Assembly (NCBI RefSeq): GCF_000817815.1
Contig: NZ_JPRD01000068.1
Span: 1-64,000, forward strand
Length of the DNA: 64,000 nucleotides
From: Vibrio owensii CAIM 1854 = LMG 25443
GTDB lineage: Bacteria > Pseudomonadota > Gammaproteobacteria > Enterobacterales > Vibrionaceae
Direction: 5' to 3'
Both the position numbers and the translations under genes were made by a program. Numbering within the stretch: the stretch's first letter is position 1; the number at the start of each line of letters is the position of its first letter. The notes below the pieces were generated by a model that saw only the letters and a program-made list of their open reading frames with translations, had not been told where the DNA came from and did no database searches. Positions 1-7,722 of this stretch are shown piece after piece.

Positions 1-110
1 GCAAGTGTTGTACAGATAGCTGCAGTTAGAGTAGTTTTACCGTGGTCAACGTGGCCGATAGTACCAACGTTTACGTGCGGTTTTACACGTTCAAATTTTT
101 CTTTAGACAC
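1..110 (-). CDS. tuf: elongation factor Tu, N-terminal part (runs off the left edge)
   Basis: The minus strand from a GTG start (108-110) reads MSKEKFERVKPHVNVG and then the P-loop GHVDHGKT at residues 19-26, which is the N-terminus of EF-Tu. The protein delivers aminoacyl-tRNA to the ribosome as a GTP complex. Only about 36 codons are inside the window. It lies 155 bases downstream of fusA on the same strand, the usual last gene of the str operon. No terminator stands between fusA and tuf, so co-transcription is likely. The GTG start is preceded by AGGAA. Confidence 0.95.
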   Translation of the reverse strand, partial: MSKEKFERVKPHVNVGTIGHVDHGKTTLTAAICTTL

Positions 111-265
111 AATCGTGTTCCTTCCTAGTTATGATTCGCCGTGATCATTATTGATCCCGACGCGCCAGAAATTGTTATTTTATGCGCCAACGCCTGTTAG
201 CGCAATATTTGGACGCATTGATCTTTAAAAAAAGCTGGACTTTTTTTCAGCTCAAAGCGTTTTAA

Positions 266-2365
266 TTAGTAACCACGGTCTGCAATGATTTTATCTGCGA
301 AGTTTTTCGGTACTTCAGCGTACTCGTTAAACTCCATAGAGTAAGACGCACGGCCTTGAGTTGCAGAACGTAGGTCCGTTGCGTAACCAAACATCTCAGA
401 TAGTGGTACTTGAGCGCGGATGATCTTAATACCAGCCACACCATCGTCCATACCTTCGATCATACCGCGACGGCGGTTAAGGTCACCAACAACATCACCC
501 ATCCAATCTTCAGGAGTAGTTACTTCAACATTCATCATTGGCTCAAGAAGAACTGGCTGTGCTTCTAATGAACCCTTCTTGAATGCCATCGAGCCAGCGA
601 TCTTAAACGCCATCTCGTTAGAGTCAACATCGTGGTAAGAACCATCAAACAGAGTGGCTTTAATATCTAATACAGGATAACCCGCTAGAACACCGCTGTT
701 CATTTGCTCTTCGATACCTTTCGCTACCGAGTTGATGTATTCCTTAGGAACAACACCACCCACAATTTCGTCAACAAAGACAAAACCTTCACCAGGTTCA
801 GATGGCTCCAGTTTGATCCATACGTGACCATACTGACCACGACCACCAGATTGACGTACAAATTTACCTTCAACTTCCGCGTTGCCACGGATTGTTTCAC
901 GGTACGCAACCTGAGGTTTACCAACATTACAGTCAACGCTGAATTCACGTTTCATACGATCAACGATGATATCTAGGTGAAGCTCACCCATACCAGAGAT
1001 CAGTGTCTGACCTGTTTCGTCGTCCGTTTTTACGCGGAATGATGGATCTTCTGCCGCTAGTTTACCCAGTGCAATACCCATCTTCTCTTGATCGGCAACA
1101 GAGCGAGGCTCTACCGCGATCTGAATTACCGGTTCAGGGAACTCCATGCGCTCTAGAATCACTTTGTGGTTCTGGTCACATAGCGTGTCACCTGTTGTAA
1201 CGTCTTTCAGACCGATAGCAGCTGCGATATCACCAGCGCGAACTTCTTTAACTTCTTCACGCTTGTTCGCATGCATCTGTACGATACGACCGAAACGCTC
1301 TTTCTTATCTTTTACTGAGTTGTAAACAGCATCACCTGAGTTCACAACACCTGAGTAAACGCGCATGAAAGTTAGCGTGCCCACGAATGGGTCAGTCGCG
1401 ATCTTGAATGCTAGTGCTGAGAACGGTTCGTTGTCGTCTGCGTGACGCTCAACTTCGTTCTCTCTTTCGTCGATGCCTTTAATTGCAGGAACATCAACTG
1501 GCGACGGCAAGAATTCGATCACTGCGTCTAGTACTGCTTGAACACCTTTGTTTTTGAACGCACTACCACAAGTAGCCAGTACGATTTCGTTGCTTAGTGT
1601 ACGAGTACGTAGAGCTTGTTTGATCTCAGCTTCAGACAGTTCACCTTCTTCAAGGTACTTGTCCATTAGCTCTTCAGTTGCTTCCGCTGCCGCTTCAACT
1701 AGGTTGTTGCGCCATTCTTCAGCAAGCTCTTGCATGTCTGCTGGAATTTCGTCGTATGTGAACGACATGCCTTGGTCGGCTTCATTCCAGTTGATCATTT
1801 TCATCTTGATAAGGTCGATAACACCACGGAAATCATCTTCTGCACCAACGTTCAGTTGGATTGGAACAGGATTCGCACCAAGACGGTTTTTAATTTGGTC
1901 CACAACGCGTAGGAAGTCAGCACCTGCACGGTCCATCTTGTTTACAAATACCATACGTGGAACGTGGTACTTGTCAGCTTGACGCCATACAGTTTCAGAC
2001 TGAGGTTCAACACCAGATGAACCACAGAACACAACAACTGCACCATCAAGTACGCGCAGAGAACGCTCTACTTCGATAGTAAAGTCAACGTGTCCAGGGG
2101 TGTCGATGATGTTAACGCGGTGCTCTTGGAATTGTGCTTCCATACCACGCCAGAAGGTAGTAGTCGCCGCAGACGTGATTGTGATACCACGTTCTTGCTC
2201 CTGCTCCATCCAGTCCATGGTTGCTGCGCCATCGTGAACTTCACCGATTTTATGAGACAGACCAGTGTAGAACAGAATACGTTCAGTAGTGGTTGTTTTA
2301 CCTGCATCTACGTGAGCACAGATACCGATATTACGGTAGCGCTCAATAGGAGTTTTGCGAGCCAC
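266..2365 (-). CDS. fusA: elongation factor G
   Basis: The 699-residue product has the translocase GTPase layout: P-loop AHVDAGKT (17-24), switch II DTPGH (88-92), NKMD near 142, then domains II to V ending in the EF-G C-terminal fold. EF-G catalyses GTP-dependent translocation and, with ribosome recycling factor, ribosome recycling. Length is normal for the family (E. coli 704). It follows rpsG with a 137-base spacer rich in inverted repeats (see 2391-2492) and precedes tuf. The ATG is preceded by AAGAGGATT. No odd residues were noticed. Confidence 0.98.
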   Translation of the reverse strand: MARKTPIERYRNIGICAHVDAGKTTTTERILFYTGLSHKIGEVHDGAATMDWMEQEQERGITITSAATTTFWRGMEAQFQEHRVNIIDTPGHVDFTIEVERSLRVLDGAVVVFCGSSGVEPQSETVWRQADKYHVPRMVFVNKMDRAGADFLRVVDQIKNRLGANPVPIQLNVGAEDDFRGVIDLIKMKMINWNEADQGMSFTYDEIPADMQELAEEWRNNLVEAAAEATEELMDKYLEEGELSEAEIKQALRTRTLSNEIVLATCGSAFKNKGVQAVLDAVIEFLPSPVDVPAIKGIDERENEVERHADDNEPFSALAFKIATDPFVGTLTFMRVYSGVVNSGDAVYNSVKDKKERFGRIVQMHANKREEVKEVRAGDIAAAIGLKDVTTGDTLCDQNHKVILERMEFPEPVIQIAVEPRSVADQEKMGIALGKLAAEDPSFRVKTDDETGQTLISGMGELHLDIIVDRMKREFSVDCNVGKPQVAYRETIRGNAEVEGKFVRQSGGRGQYGHVWIKLEPSEPGEGFVFVDEIVGGVVPKEYINSVAKGIEEQMNSGVLAGYPVLDIKATLFDGSYHDVDSNEMAFKIAGSMAFKKGSLEAQPVLLEPMMNVEVTTPEDWMGDVVGDLNRRRGMIEGMDDGVAGIKIIRAQVPLSEMFGYATDLRSATQGRASYSMEFNEYAEVPKNFADKIIADRGY

Positions 2366-2390
2366 GATTGAATCCTCTTACTTAAAGATA

Positions 2391-2462
2391 GGGACTATTG
2401 CTATAGCTAAAAAATGCTATCCCCTAGATATAGCAATAGTTCCTAGCATATGCATAGGAACT
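2391..2462 (-). promoter_or_regulatory. overlapping inverted repeats in the fusA leader, possible two-state RNA switch
   Basis: In the rpsG-fusA spacer, ACTATTGCTATA (2394-2405) is a perfect inverted repeat of TATAGCAATAGT (2429-2440), extended to 15 pairs by the flanking GGG/TCC with one wobble. AGTTCCTA (2438-2445) is in turn a perfect inverted repeat of TAGGAACT (2455-2462). The segment 2438-2443 is shared, so in the transcript the two hairpins exclude each other. The arrangement ends about 15 bases before the fusA ribosome binding site. Whether it regulates fusA is inference; it could also be a decayed repeat. Confidence 0.5.
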
Positions 2463-2468
2463 AAAGAA

Positions 2469-2492
2469 GTGCTGCAAGGAACCTTGCAGCAC
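2469..2492 (-). terminator. strong hairpin after rpsG, possible attenuator or mRNA-processing stem
   Basis: GTGCTGCAAGG and CCTTGCAGCAC form a perfect 11-bp stem with a 2-base loop, 10 bases after the rpsG stop. On the minus strand it is followed by TTCTTT rather than a clean T-run, so it is more likely a partial terminator or stabilising stem than a full stop. fusA and tuf lie downstream. Confidence 0.6.
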
Positions 2493-2502
2493 TGAAAAGG
2501 TA

Positions 2503-2973
2503 TTACCAACGGTAATGAGCGAACGCTTTGTTTGCGTCAGCCATGCGGTGAACGTCTTCACGTTTCTTAACCGCAGTACCTTTGTTCTCAGACGCGTCTA
2601 GCATTTCAGCAGCTAGGCGTTGAGCCATAGATTTTTCACCACGCTTACGCGCAGCTTCAACCAACCAACGCATAGCAAGTGCGTTACGGCGAACCGGACG
2701 TACTTCTACAGGTACTTGGTAAGTTGAACCACCTACACGGCGAGATTTAACTTCTACCGCTGGGCGAACATTTTCAAGAGCTTCTTCAAAAATAGCTAAG
2801 TGGTCTTTACCAGACTTTTCAGCCATAGAATCTAGTGCAGTGTAAACAATTTTCTCTGCAGTAGATTTTTTACCGTCAACCATTAGGATGTTAACGAATT
2901 TTGCCAGCAGTTCAGATTTGAACTTTGGATCTGGAAGGATCTTACGCTGACCAATGACGCGACGACGTGGCAT
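2503..2973 (-). CDS. rpsG: 30S ribosomal protein S7
   Basis: The 156-residue protein begins MPRRRVIGQRKILPDPKF and has the S7 body with VDGKKSTAEKIVY and VGGSTYQVPVEVRP. S7 nucleates assembly of the 30S head by binding the 3' domain of 16S rRNA and lies at the E site. In E. coli S7 also represses its operon by binding the rpsL-rpsG spacer. Here that spacer (2974-3073) is 100 bases and AT-rich with some self-complementarity, so similar feedback is possible but not demonstrable by eye. The ATG is preceded by GGAGAAAATCC. Confidence 0.98.
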   Translation of the reverse strand: MPRRRVIGQRKILPDPKFKSELLAKFVNILMVDGKKSTAEKIVYTALDSMAEKSGKDHLAIFEEALENVRPAVEVKSRRVGGSTYQVPVEVRPVRRNALAMRWLVEAARKRGEKSMAQRLAAEMLDASENKGTAVKKREDVHRMADANKAFAHYRW

Positions 2974-3073
2974 GGATTTTCTCCGTTGTCTTCTTCAGGT
3001 TTTATCCAAAACTTTTCAGTTTTTTCAAAAAATTAAAAATAATTTAGTGTTTGGCCTTACTTAACGGAATCCA

Positions 3074-3448
3074 TTAAGACTTAGGACGCTTCACACCGTA
3101 CTTAGAACGACCTTGTTTACGGTCGTTAACGCCAGCACAGTCAAGTGCACCGCGAACAGTGTGGTAACGTACACCCGGAAGGTCTTTTACACGACCGCCA
3201 CGGATTAGTACAACACTGTGCTCTTGAAGGTTGTGACCTTCACCGCCGATGTACGATGTAACTTCGAAGCCGTTTGTCAGACGTACACGACAAACTTTAC
3301 GAAGTGCTGAGTTAGGTTTTTTAGGTGTAGTAGTGTAAACACGAGTACATACACCACGTTTTTGTGGGCACGCTTCTAGTGCAGGCACGTTGCTTTTAAC
3401 AACTTGCTTTGCACGTGGCTTACGTACCAACTGGTTAATAGTTGCCAT
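3074..3448 (-). CDS. rpsL: 30S ribosomal protein S12
   Basis: The 124-residue decoding-centre protein starts MATINQLVRKPR and contains TPKKPNSALRK. Lysines are present at 43 and 88, the positions where substitutions give streptomycin resistance in other bacteria, so the sequence looks wild type there. S12 contributes to codon-anticodon proofreading on the 30S shoulder. It is the first gene of the str operon, driven by the promoter at 3528-3556. The start has AGGAGCTAGTTA just upstream. The length equals that of E. coli S12. Confidence 0.98.
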   Translation of the reverse strand: MATINQLVRKPRAKQVVKSNVPALEACPQKRGVCTRVYTTTPKKPNSALRKVCRVRLTNGFEVTSYIGGEGHNLQEHSVVLIRGGRVKDLPGVRYHTVRGALDCAGVNDRKQGRSKYGVKRPKS

Positions 3449-3495
3449 TAACTAGCTCCTGATTTACTTGAAAGTAAGCTTTGTGAAAAATCTAT

Positions 3496-3520
3496 CCCTA
3501 ACAGCGGTTGGCAGTTAGGG
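3496..3520 (-). promoter_or_regulatory. leader hairpin of the str operon mRNA
   Basis: CCCTAAC and GTTAGGG form a 7-bp stem with an 11-base loop close to the predicted transcription start and 47 bases upstream of rpsL. It could stabilise the 5' end of the mRNA. No known riboswitch was recognised. Confidence 0.5.
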
Positions 3521-3527
3521 ACGCAAA

Positions 3528-3556
3528 ATTCTATGCAGCAGTGAGAGGTGTGTCAA
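3528..3556 (-). promoter_or_regulatory. sigma70 promoter of rpsL-rpsG-fusA-tuf
   Basis: On the minus strand TTGACA (3551-3556) and TAGAAT (3528-3533) are separated by exactly 17 bases. The sequence after the -10 box is GC-rich (TTTGCGTCCC), like the discriminators of stringently controlled ribosomal promoters. Its place upstream of rpsL makes the assignment strong; stringent control is inferred. Confidence 0.85.
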
Positions 3557-3626
3557 GAAATATACGGATCTTTTTTGTTCAATTAGGGTAATTAGTCCGT
3601 AAAGCTCAATCGACAGGAAAGAAGGG

Positions 3627-3902
3627 TTAATCCCAAGTCAGAGATTTGGCTTGTTTTGCTGTTAGTTCAACAAAGCCAGCATAGTCAATCACCTCAATAG
3701 ATGGGCTGATACGATTGCTCATACCACGGGCTTCAATATCGCTTTGTAGCACAAACACTGATGGACCTTTTACCTTGCTGAACGCCTTATGCTGAGGGTT
3801 CGCAGCGTACACGGCATCTTCAATCAACAAGACATCATCTTGCTCACTGTACAGTGCCATTGCATCGTCTAACGCAGCTACGGATTTGATGATATGTAAC
3901 AT
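3627..3902 (-). CDS. tusB: sulfurtransferase complex subunit TusB
   Basis: The 91-residue protein starts MLHIIKSVAALDDAMAL and ends SLTWD, matching the DsrH/TusB family. TusB forms a hexamer with TusC and TusD. This relays persulfide sulfur from TusA to TusE for 2-thiolation of the wobble uridine of tRNA-Lys, Glu and Gln. TusB is the non-catalytic subunit. It is the last gene of tusDCB, 7 bases after tusC. No clear terminator follows before the rpsL promoter region. Confidence 0.93.
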   Translation of the reverse strand: MLHIIKSVAALDDAMALYSEQDDVLLIEDAVYAANPQHKAFSKVKGPSVFVLQSDIEARGMSNRISPSIEVIDYAGFVELTAKQAKSLTWD

Positions 3903-3909
3903 GGCTTCC

Positions 3910-4266
3910 TCAGAATGACAGCAGTTTGCCCGCTTGTTGCAGTTTAGCTTTTAGTTGCTCAGTATTTAGAGCCTCTGCATCAATGACTAAATCGGCTTGA
4001 GCCACGCCACGCTCGGCAAGCGAATCAGCACAAACAAACACTTGCTCAATGTCGTACAAGTCGAACAACTTCAGCATTGGTGCGTAGTCTTTGCTTAAGA
4101 TGCCTTTAGGCTCTTGTCCAAGCAGTAACTGATAAACACCATCGCCAACAAATAGGACGGTGATGTCTTCACAGTACGCAGATGCCGCTAGCAGTGCATC
4201 CACACCTTCACGTCCTGCATTACTACCATGAGGTGCGCTACGAAATAGGTAAGTTAGCTGACTCAA
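3910..4266 (-). CDS. tusC: sulfurtransferase complex subunit TusC
   Basis: The 118-residue DsrF/TusC-type protein has the fold start LTYLFRSAPHGSNAGREGVDALLA followed in later strands by ITVLFVGDGVYQLL. It is a structural subunit of the TusBCD sulfur relay. Its ATG overlaps the tusD stop by 4 bases, the classic sign of translational coupling, and tusB follows after 7 bases. The length matches E. coli TusC (119). TusA and TusE are not in this window. Confidence 0.93.
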   Translation of the reverse strand: MSQLTYLFRSAPHGSNAGREGVDALLAASAYCEDITVLFVGDGVYQLLLGQEPKGILSKDYAPMLKLFDLYDIEQVFVCADSLAERGVAQADLVIDAEALNTEQLKAKLQQAGKLLSF

Positions 4267-4658
4267 AACTGCACCACTCTATCTTGGGTTAACATGGCTT
4301 CGGCTAAGCTCCCCAAACCGGCTTGCTCGAACCCTGTAGCTAGGTTGTCCTGTTCAAGACCGTGTTGATTCGCTTCATCTTCGCTGATGATACCGCGACG
4401 CAATGCCGCTGCCACGCACGTTTCCAAACGAACATCGCGTTGCTGTGCGAGTGATTGCCATGCTTTGGTTAGGTCAAACTCGTCGTTGGCAGGCACGCTC
4501 AGAGCCGTACCATTGGTGACGCCATCTTGGTAAAAGAACACACTCACCAGAGTATGTCCTTGTTCAATTACCGCTTGTGCGAATTGGTATGCGCTGCGTG
4601 CCGATTGACTGCCGTAAACAGGACCATTCACGACCAGCGTGTAAGTTAATCCACTCAC
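4263..4658 (-). CDS. tusD: sulfurtransferase complex subunit TusD
   Basis: The 131-residue protein is the catalytic subunit of TusBCD. The conserved persulfide-carrying cysteine is C81 in LETCVAAALRRG. It starts MSGLTYTLVVNGPVYGSQ, as DsrE-family proteins do. It accepts sulfur from TusA and passes it to TusE in mnm5s2U34 synthesis. It sits 2 bases after the regulator gene at 4661 and overlaps tusC by 4 bases, so the four genes are probably one transcript. Confidence 0.95.
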   Translation of the reverse strand: MSGLTYTLVVNGPVYGSQSARSAYQFAQAVIEQGHTLVSVFFYQDGVTNGTALSVPANDEFDLTKAWQSLAQQRDVRLETCVAAALRRGIISEDEANQHGLEQDNLATGFEQAGLGSLAEAMLTQDRVVQF

Positions 4659-4660
4659 GC

Positions 4661-5377
4661 TTATTCGTCCTCAGTTTTACGCTGACGAATGTATAGGTAC
4701 ACGGTGTGTTTAGAAATGTTCAGACGGTCTGCGACACGGTTGATGGCGTCTTTGATGTCGAAGATGCCTTTGTCGTACAACTCCATCACGATCTGACGGT
4801 TTTTGGTGTTGTTCGATACGGATTTGTCAGCATTGATCTCTTCAATCGTGCGCTCAACCGTTTGGTCTACGAGTTCTTCAACATCGCTTGCAAAGTTAAC
4901 AGAAGACGCCGCTTCTTTCGCTTCTTGCGTTGGCATGAACGATTGCAGCACTTGAGAGAAAGGCGCATCAAGGTTGACGTTGATACAAAGCAGACCAATC
5001 ACGCGGTTTTCGCCATTACGAATAGCAACGGTGATCGACTTCATCAATACGCCGCCTTTTGCGCGGGTAAAGTACGAACGCGAGAAGTTACGCTCAGAGC
5101 CTTCGATGTCTTTCAACATCTTAAGCGCTAAATCTGTGATAGGAGAGCCCACCTGACGACCAGTGTTCTCGCCGTTAGCGATTTTGATTGCAGAGGTATT
5201 GAGATCTTCGAGTGAGTGAAGAACGATTTCACAGAAAGGACCGATCAGGCTGGCAATGCCGTCCACGACCGCCTCGTAGGATCTCAAGATGATTTTATCG
5301 TGCTCGGTAAATGGCATCACGTTGACAGATTCCATTTCGAGCAACATTTCCGCATTTATTGTTTCTGTAGTTGTCAT
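4661..5377 (-). CDS. YheO-like PAS/helix-turn-helix transcriptional regulator
   Basis: The 238-residue protein has an N-terminal YheO-like PAS region (about 25-140, with SYEAVVDGIASLIGPFCEIVLHSLED and GLLCINVN) and a C-terminal DNA-binding helix-turn-helix (about 195-232, ending HTVYLYIRQRK). Its relatives include E. coli YheO, encoded at the same place upstream of tusDCB; the target genes and ligand are not known to me. It is tightly linked to tusD. The start has a weak ribosome binding site (CTCGAAGGC). The function is inferred from domains only. Confidence 0.85.
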   Translation of the reverse strand: MTTTETINAEMLLEMESVNVMPFTEHDKIILRSYEAVVDGIASLIGPFCEIVLHSLEDLNTSAIKIANGENTGRQVGSPITDLALKMLKDIEGSERNFSRSYFTRAKGGVLMKSITVAIRNGENRVIGLLCINVNLDAPFSQVLQSFMPTQEAKEAASSVNFASDVEELVDQTVERTIEEINADKSVSNNTKNRQIVMELYDKGIFDIKDAINRVADRLNISKHTVYLYIRQRKTEDE

Positions 5378-5469
5378 AAGCCTTCGAGCGAAAAATCAAC
5401 AAATTGGTGTAAGTTTATCAGAAAATTTGAAAGGCAACCTAGCAAACTCACCAACTAGTGACCTAGAAC

Positions 5470-5498
5470 AAAAAAGGTCCGTAAAACGGACCTTTTTT
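5470..5498 (-). terminator. rho-independent terminator of fkpA
   Basis: AAGGTCCGT and ACGGACCTT pair around a 3-base loop and are flanked by A and T runs on both sides, so it can act in either direction. It lies 24 bases beyond the fkpA stop. Confidence 0.9.
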
Positions 5499-5521
5499 CA
5501 TCAAGTTATCGCTAACTGTAA

Positions 5522-6304
5522 TTATTGAGCAGCGTTGTCGTTCTCAATTTTTAGTAGCTCAACTTCGAATACTAGCGTTGAGTTAGCTGGAATGCTTGGT
5601 GTGTCTTGATCACCGTATGCTAGCTCTGGCGGGATAACGAATTTGAACTTAGAACCCACAGGCATTAGCTGAACACCTTCAGTCCAACCTGGGATTACAC
5701 GGTTTAGTGGGAATGTTGCTGGTTCGCCACGATCGTATGAGCTGTCGAATTGAGTACCGTCGATCAGAGTACCTTTGTAGTGTACTTGAACAGTATCAGT
5801 GTCTTTTGGCTTCTCGCCTTCAGCTGGAGTCTCAACTTGGTATAGAAGGCCAGAATCTGTCTTCACTACGCCTTCTTGTTTCTCGAACTCAGCACGGAAG
5901 TCATCGCCAGCTTTCTTCGCTTCAGCTGCTTTTTCAGCCGCTTGCTTTTGCATAGTTTCAGCAACGCGCTTGTCTAGAGATTCTAGAGCTGCACGAGTTT
6001 CTTCTTCGTTTAGCGCTGCTTTGTCTTTAAATACGTCTTCGATACCTTTAAGAACTAGGTCTTTGTTTAGGTCGATGCCAATCTCGCTTGGTTTCTCAAT
6101 GCTAGTGCTTAGGTAGTTAGCAAATGAAACACCGATCGCGTAAGCCGCTTTGTCATCGTCGTTTTTAAAGTGAACTGCTTTACCAGTTTCTGCTTGAACT
6201 TGTTCTGCTTGAGGTGCTGCTTCTGGTTTTGTTTCTTCTTTTTGACAACCTACCGCTAGCATTACTGTTGCAGCAAGTAGCGACACTTTTAAAACTGATT
6301 TCAT
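5522..6304 (-). CDS. fkpA: FKBP-type peptidyl-prolyl cis-trans isomerase FkpA
   Basis: The 260-residue protein has a signal peptide ending in a lipobox-like LAVGC near residue 19-20, an N-terminal dimerisation region (about 40-150, helical, rich in Lys/Glu/Ala) and a C-terminal FKBP domain (about 160-255) with VHYKGTLIDGTQFDSSYDRG and the closing VFEVELLKI. It is a periplasmic chaperone/isomerase; the cysteine suggests an outer-membrane-anchored form. The ATG at 6302-6304 is chosen because GGGAG lies just upstream and the signal peptide begins there; a 14-codon longer start has no such support. Divergent to the WD40 gene. Confidence 0.95.
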   Translation of the reverse strand: MKSVLKVSLLAATVMLAVGCQKEETKPEAAPQAEQVQAETGKAVHFKNDDDKAAYAIGVSFANYLSTSIEKPSEIGIDLNKDLVLKGIEDVFKDKAALNEEETRAALESLDKRVAETMQKQAAEKAAEAKKAGDDFRAEFEKQEGVVKTDSGLLYQVETPAEGEKPKDTDTVQVHYKGTLIDGTQFDSSYDRGEPATFPLNRVIPGWTEGVQLMPVGSKFKFVIPPELAYGDQDTPSIPANSTLVFEVELLKIENDNAAQ

Positions 6305-6432
6305 TAAATTCTCCCAATAATGGCTTAGCCACTGGTTGTTGTGCACAAATCTTCTATGAGACTAGTGAAGACAATCGTTATACCAATATACTAGCTATAT
6401 GTCTTAAGACACAAACCGGATTATTAGATGTG

Positions 6433-7419
6433 ATGCAAAGAATTTCTCATTTATTCCTATATTTAATTGTCATCACCACGTTAAATGGATGCTTTTTTAC
6501 CGATCGCGATGTTCAACGTTGGTCACTCGAACCACAAGGTTCCACCAGCTTTGCGCTCAGTCGAGATGGTCGATTCGCGCTGCTGTACTCCAAAGAGCAC
6601 CAATTGGTTCTTTGGGATTTGGAGCAAAACAAACAACTCGCAAAGCTGGGTGAACTCGATCAAGCCGCCAATGTGGTCTCCCATATTCGCATTTCGGACA
6701 ATGGTCGTTATGCAGTCACTGCGAGCCAAATGAACTTCGCTGTGTGGGATCTCGGATGGACTCAAGCCGAAGGACTTTGGTCTATCGATGACGCGCTGAT
6801 TCGAGACGTTGATATCACCAGTAACGGAGAACAAGTGTTGCTTGGCTTGTCCAACGGTAAAGCGATTCACGTCAACTTAGTCACTGGTCGCAGGCTAGAG
6901 TTCCTTGCGCACCAAGAAAAAGTCAATTCTGTCGCTATCTCACCCAACGGTCGCTTCGCCTTAACGGGTGGTAATGACTACAAAGCGTATCTGTGGGATA
7001 CCGAAACCGGGCTAGTATTGCGTACCTTTGAACACGACCAGCGCGTTGTTCGAGTTGCCTTGCAGAGAGATGGAAAACTGGCCATGACTTCAGACGGTGG
7101 CAACCAAGCCATTATCTGGAATTTAGAGACGGGTGAAGAAGTCACTCAGCTCAGCAGTTGGTCTCGTCAGTTGATCTTCTCGACGGCACGATTCTCAGAC
7201 GATGGCAGCTTATTGGTTACAGGAACGCCTTCAGGGCGCGTGATGGTATGGGATACTCACACGGGTAAACGAGTGGATAGATTTGAAGTCGAGCCGAAAA
7301 AAGATACTCGCCCTCCTCGTGCGGTCGTGTATGATGCAGCCTTTGATTCCAAGCAACGTGTAATTACTGCCACTTCTGCGGGCATTGCCCAAGCTTGGCA
7401 GCTAGAGAACGGATCATGA
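6433..7419 (+). CDS. WD40-repeat lipoprotein of unknown function
   Basis: From ATG 6433 the product is 328 residues with a signal peptide ending in the lipobox LNGC, so it is probably a lipoprotein. Repeated WD40 signatures follow (LVLWDLEQ, FAVWDLG, KAYLWDTETG, AIIWNLETG, VMVWDTHTG, AQAWQLENG), about six to seven blades, enough for one propeller. The longer upstream reading lacks signal-peptide logic. The stop overlaps the slyX ATG by 4 bases, so the two are translationally coupled. E. coli has no such gene between fkpA and slyX. The binding partner is unknown. Confidence 0.88.
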   Translation: MQRISHLFLYLIVITTLNGCFFTDRDVQRWSLEPQGSTSFALSRDGRFALLYSKEHQLVLWDLEQNKQLAKLGELDQAANVVSHIRISDNGRYAVTASQMNFAVWDLGWTQAEGLWSIDDALIRDVDITSNGEQVLLGLSNGKAIHVNLVTGRRLEFLAHQEKVNSVAISPNGRFALTGGNDYKAYLWDTETGLVLRTFEHDQRVVRVALQRDGKLAMTSDGGNQAIIWNLETGEEVTQLSSWSRQLIFSTARFSDDGSLLVTGTPSGRVMVWDTHTGKRVDRFEVEPKKDTRPPRAVVYDAAFDSKQRVITATSAGIAQAWQLENGS

Positions 7420-7643
7420 CAGAGAAAATCATTCAGCAATTGGAAAGTCGCATTAATGACTTAGAGTGTCAGCTTGCGTTCCAAGAACAGACGATTGAAG
7501 ATCTGAACGGTGCCTTGTCACAGCAGCAACTGCAAATCACCAAGATGCTCGATCAGATGAAATACGTGGTAGGTAAAGTGAAGAATATGGATTCGTCGAA
7601 TTTGGCCGATCCATCAGAAGAAACACCGCCACCGCACTACTGA
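7416..7643 (+). CDS. slyX: SlyX family protein
   Basis: From ATG 7416 (MTEKIIQQLESRINDLE) the product is 75 residues, nearly all one coiled coil with a proline-rich end PPPHY typical of SlyX. The biochemical role is unknown; the name comes from a link to the slyD phage phenotype in E. coli. Translation is coupled to the WD40 gene by ATGA. It ends at the convergent terminator near 7673. Confidence 0.92.
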   Translation: MTEKIIQQLESRINDLECQLAFQEQTIEDLNGALSQQQLQITKMLDQMKYVVGKVKNMDSSNLADPSEETPPPHY

Positions 7644-7672
7644 TTCATCCGAATCTCAGTGCAGTAAATAAC

Positions 7673-7710
7673 ACAAAGCCCAGACTCTTATCTGGGCTTT
7701 GTTGTCTTTA
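7673..7710. terminator. bidirectional terminator between slyX and the isoaspartyl peptidase gene
   Basis: ACAAAGCCCAGA and TCTGGGCTTTGT form a 12-bp stem with a 6-base loop, followed on the plus strand by TGTCTTT. It separates two convergent genes. A closely related stem is used after hmp at 34695. Confidence 0.88.
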
Positions 7711-7722
7711 AGAAGCGAATCG

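Noticed and set aside
1548..1982. Plus-strand open frame of 144 codons inside fusA
   Set aside because: It is antisense to conserved EF-G coding sequence, has Ser/Arg-rich shadow composition and no ribosome binding site.
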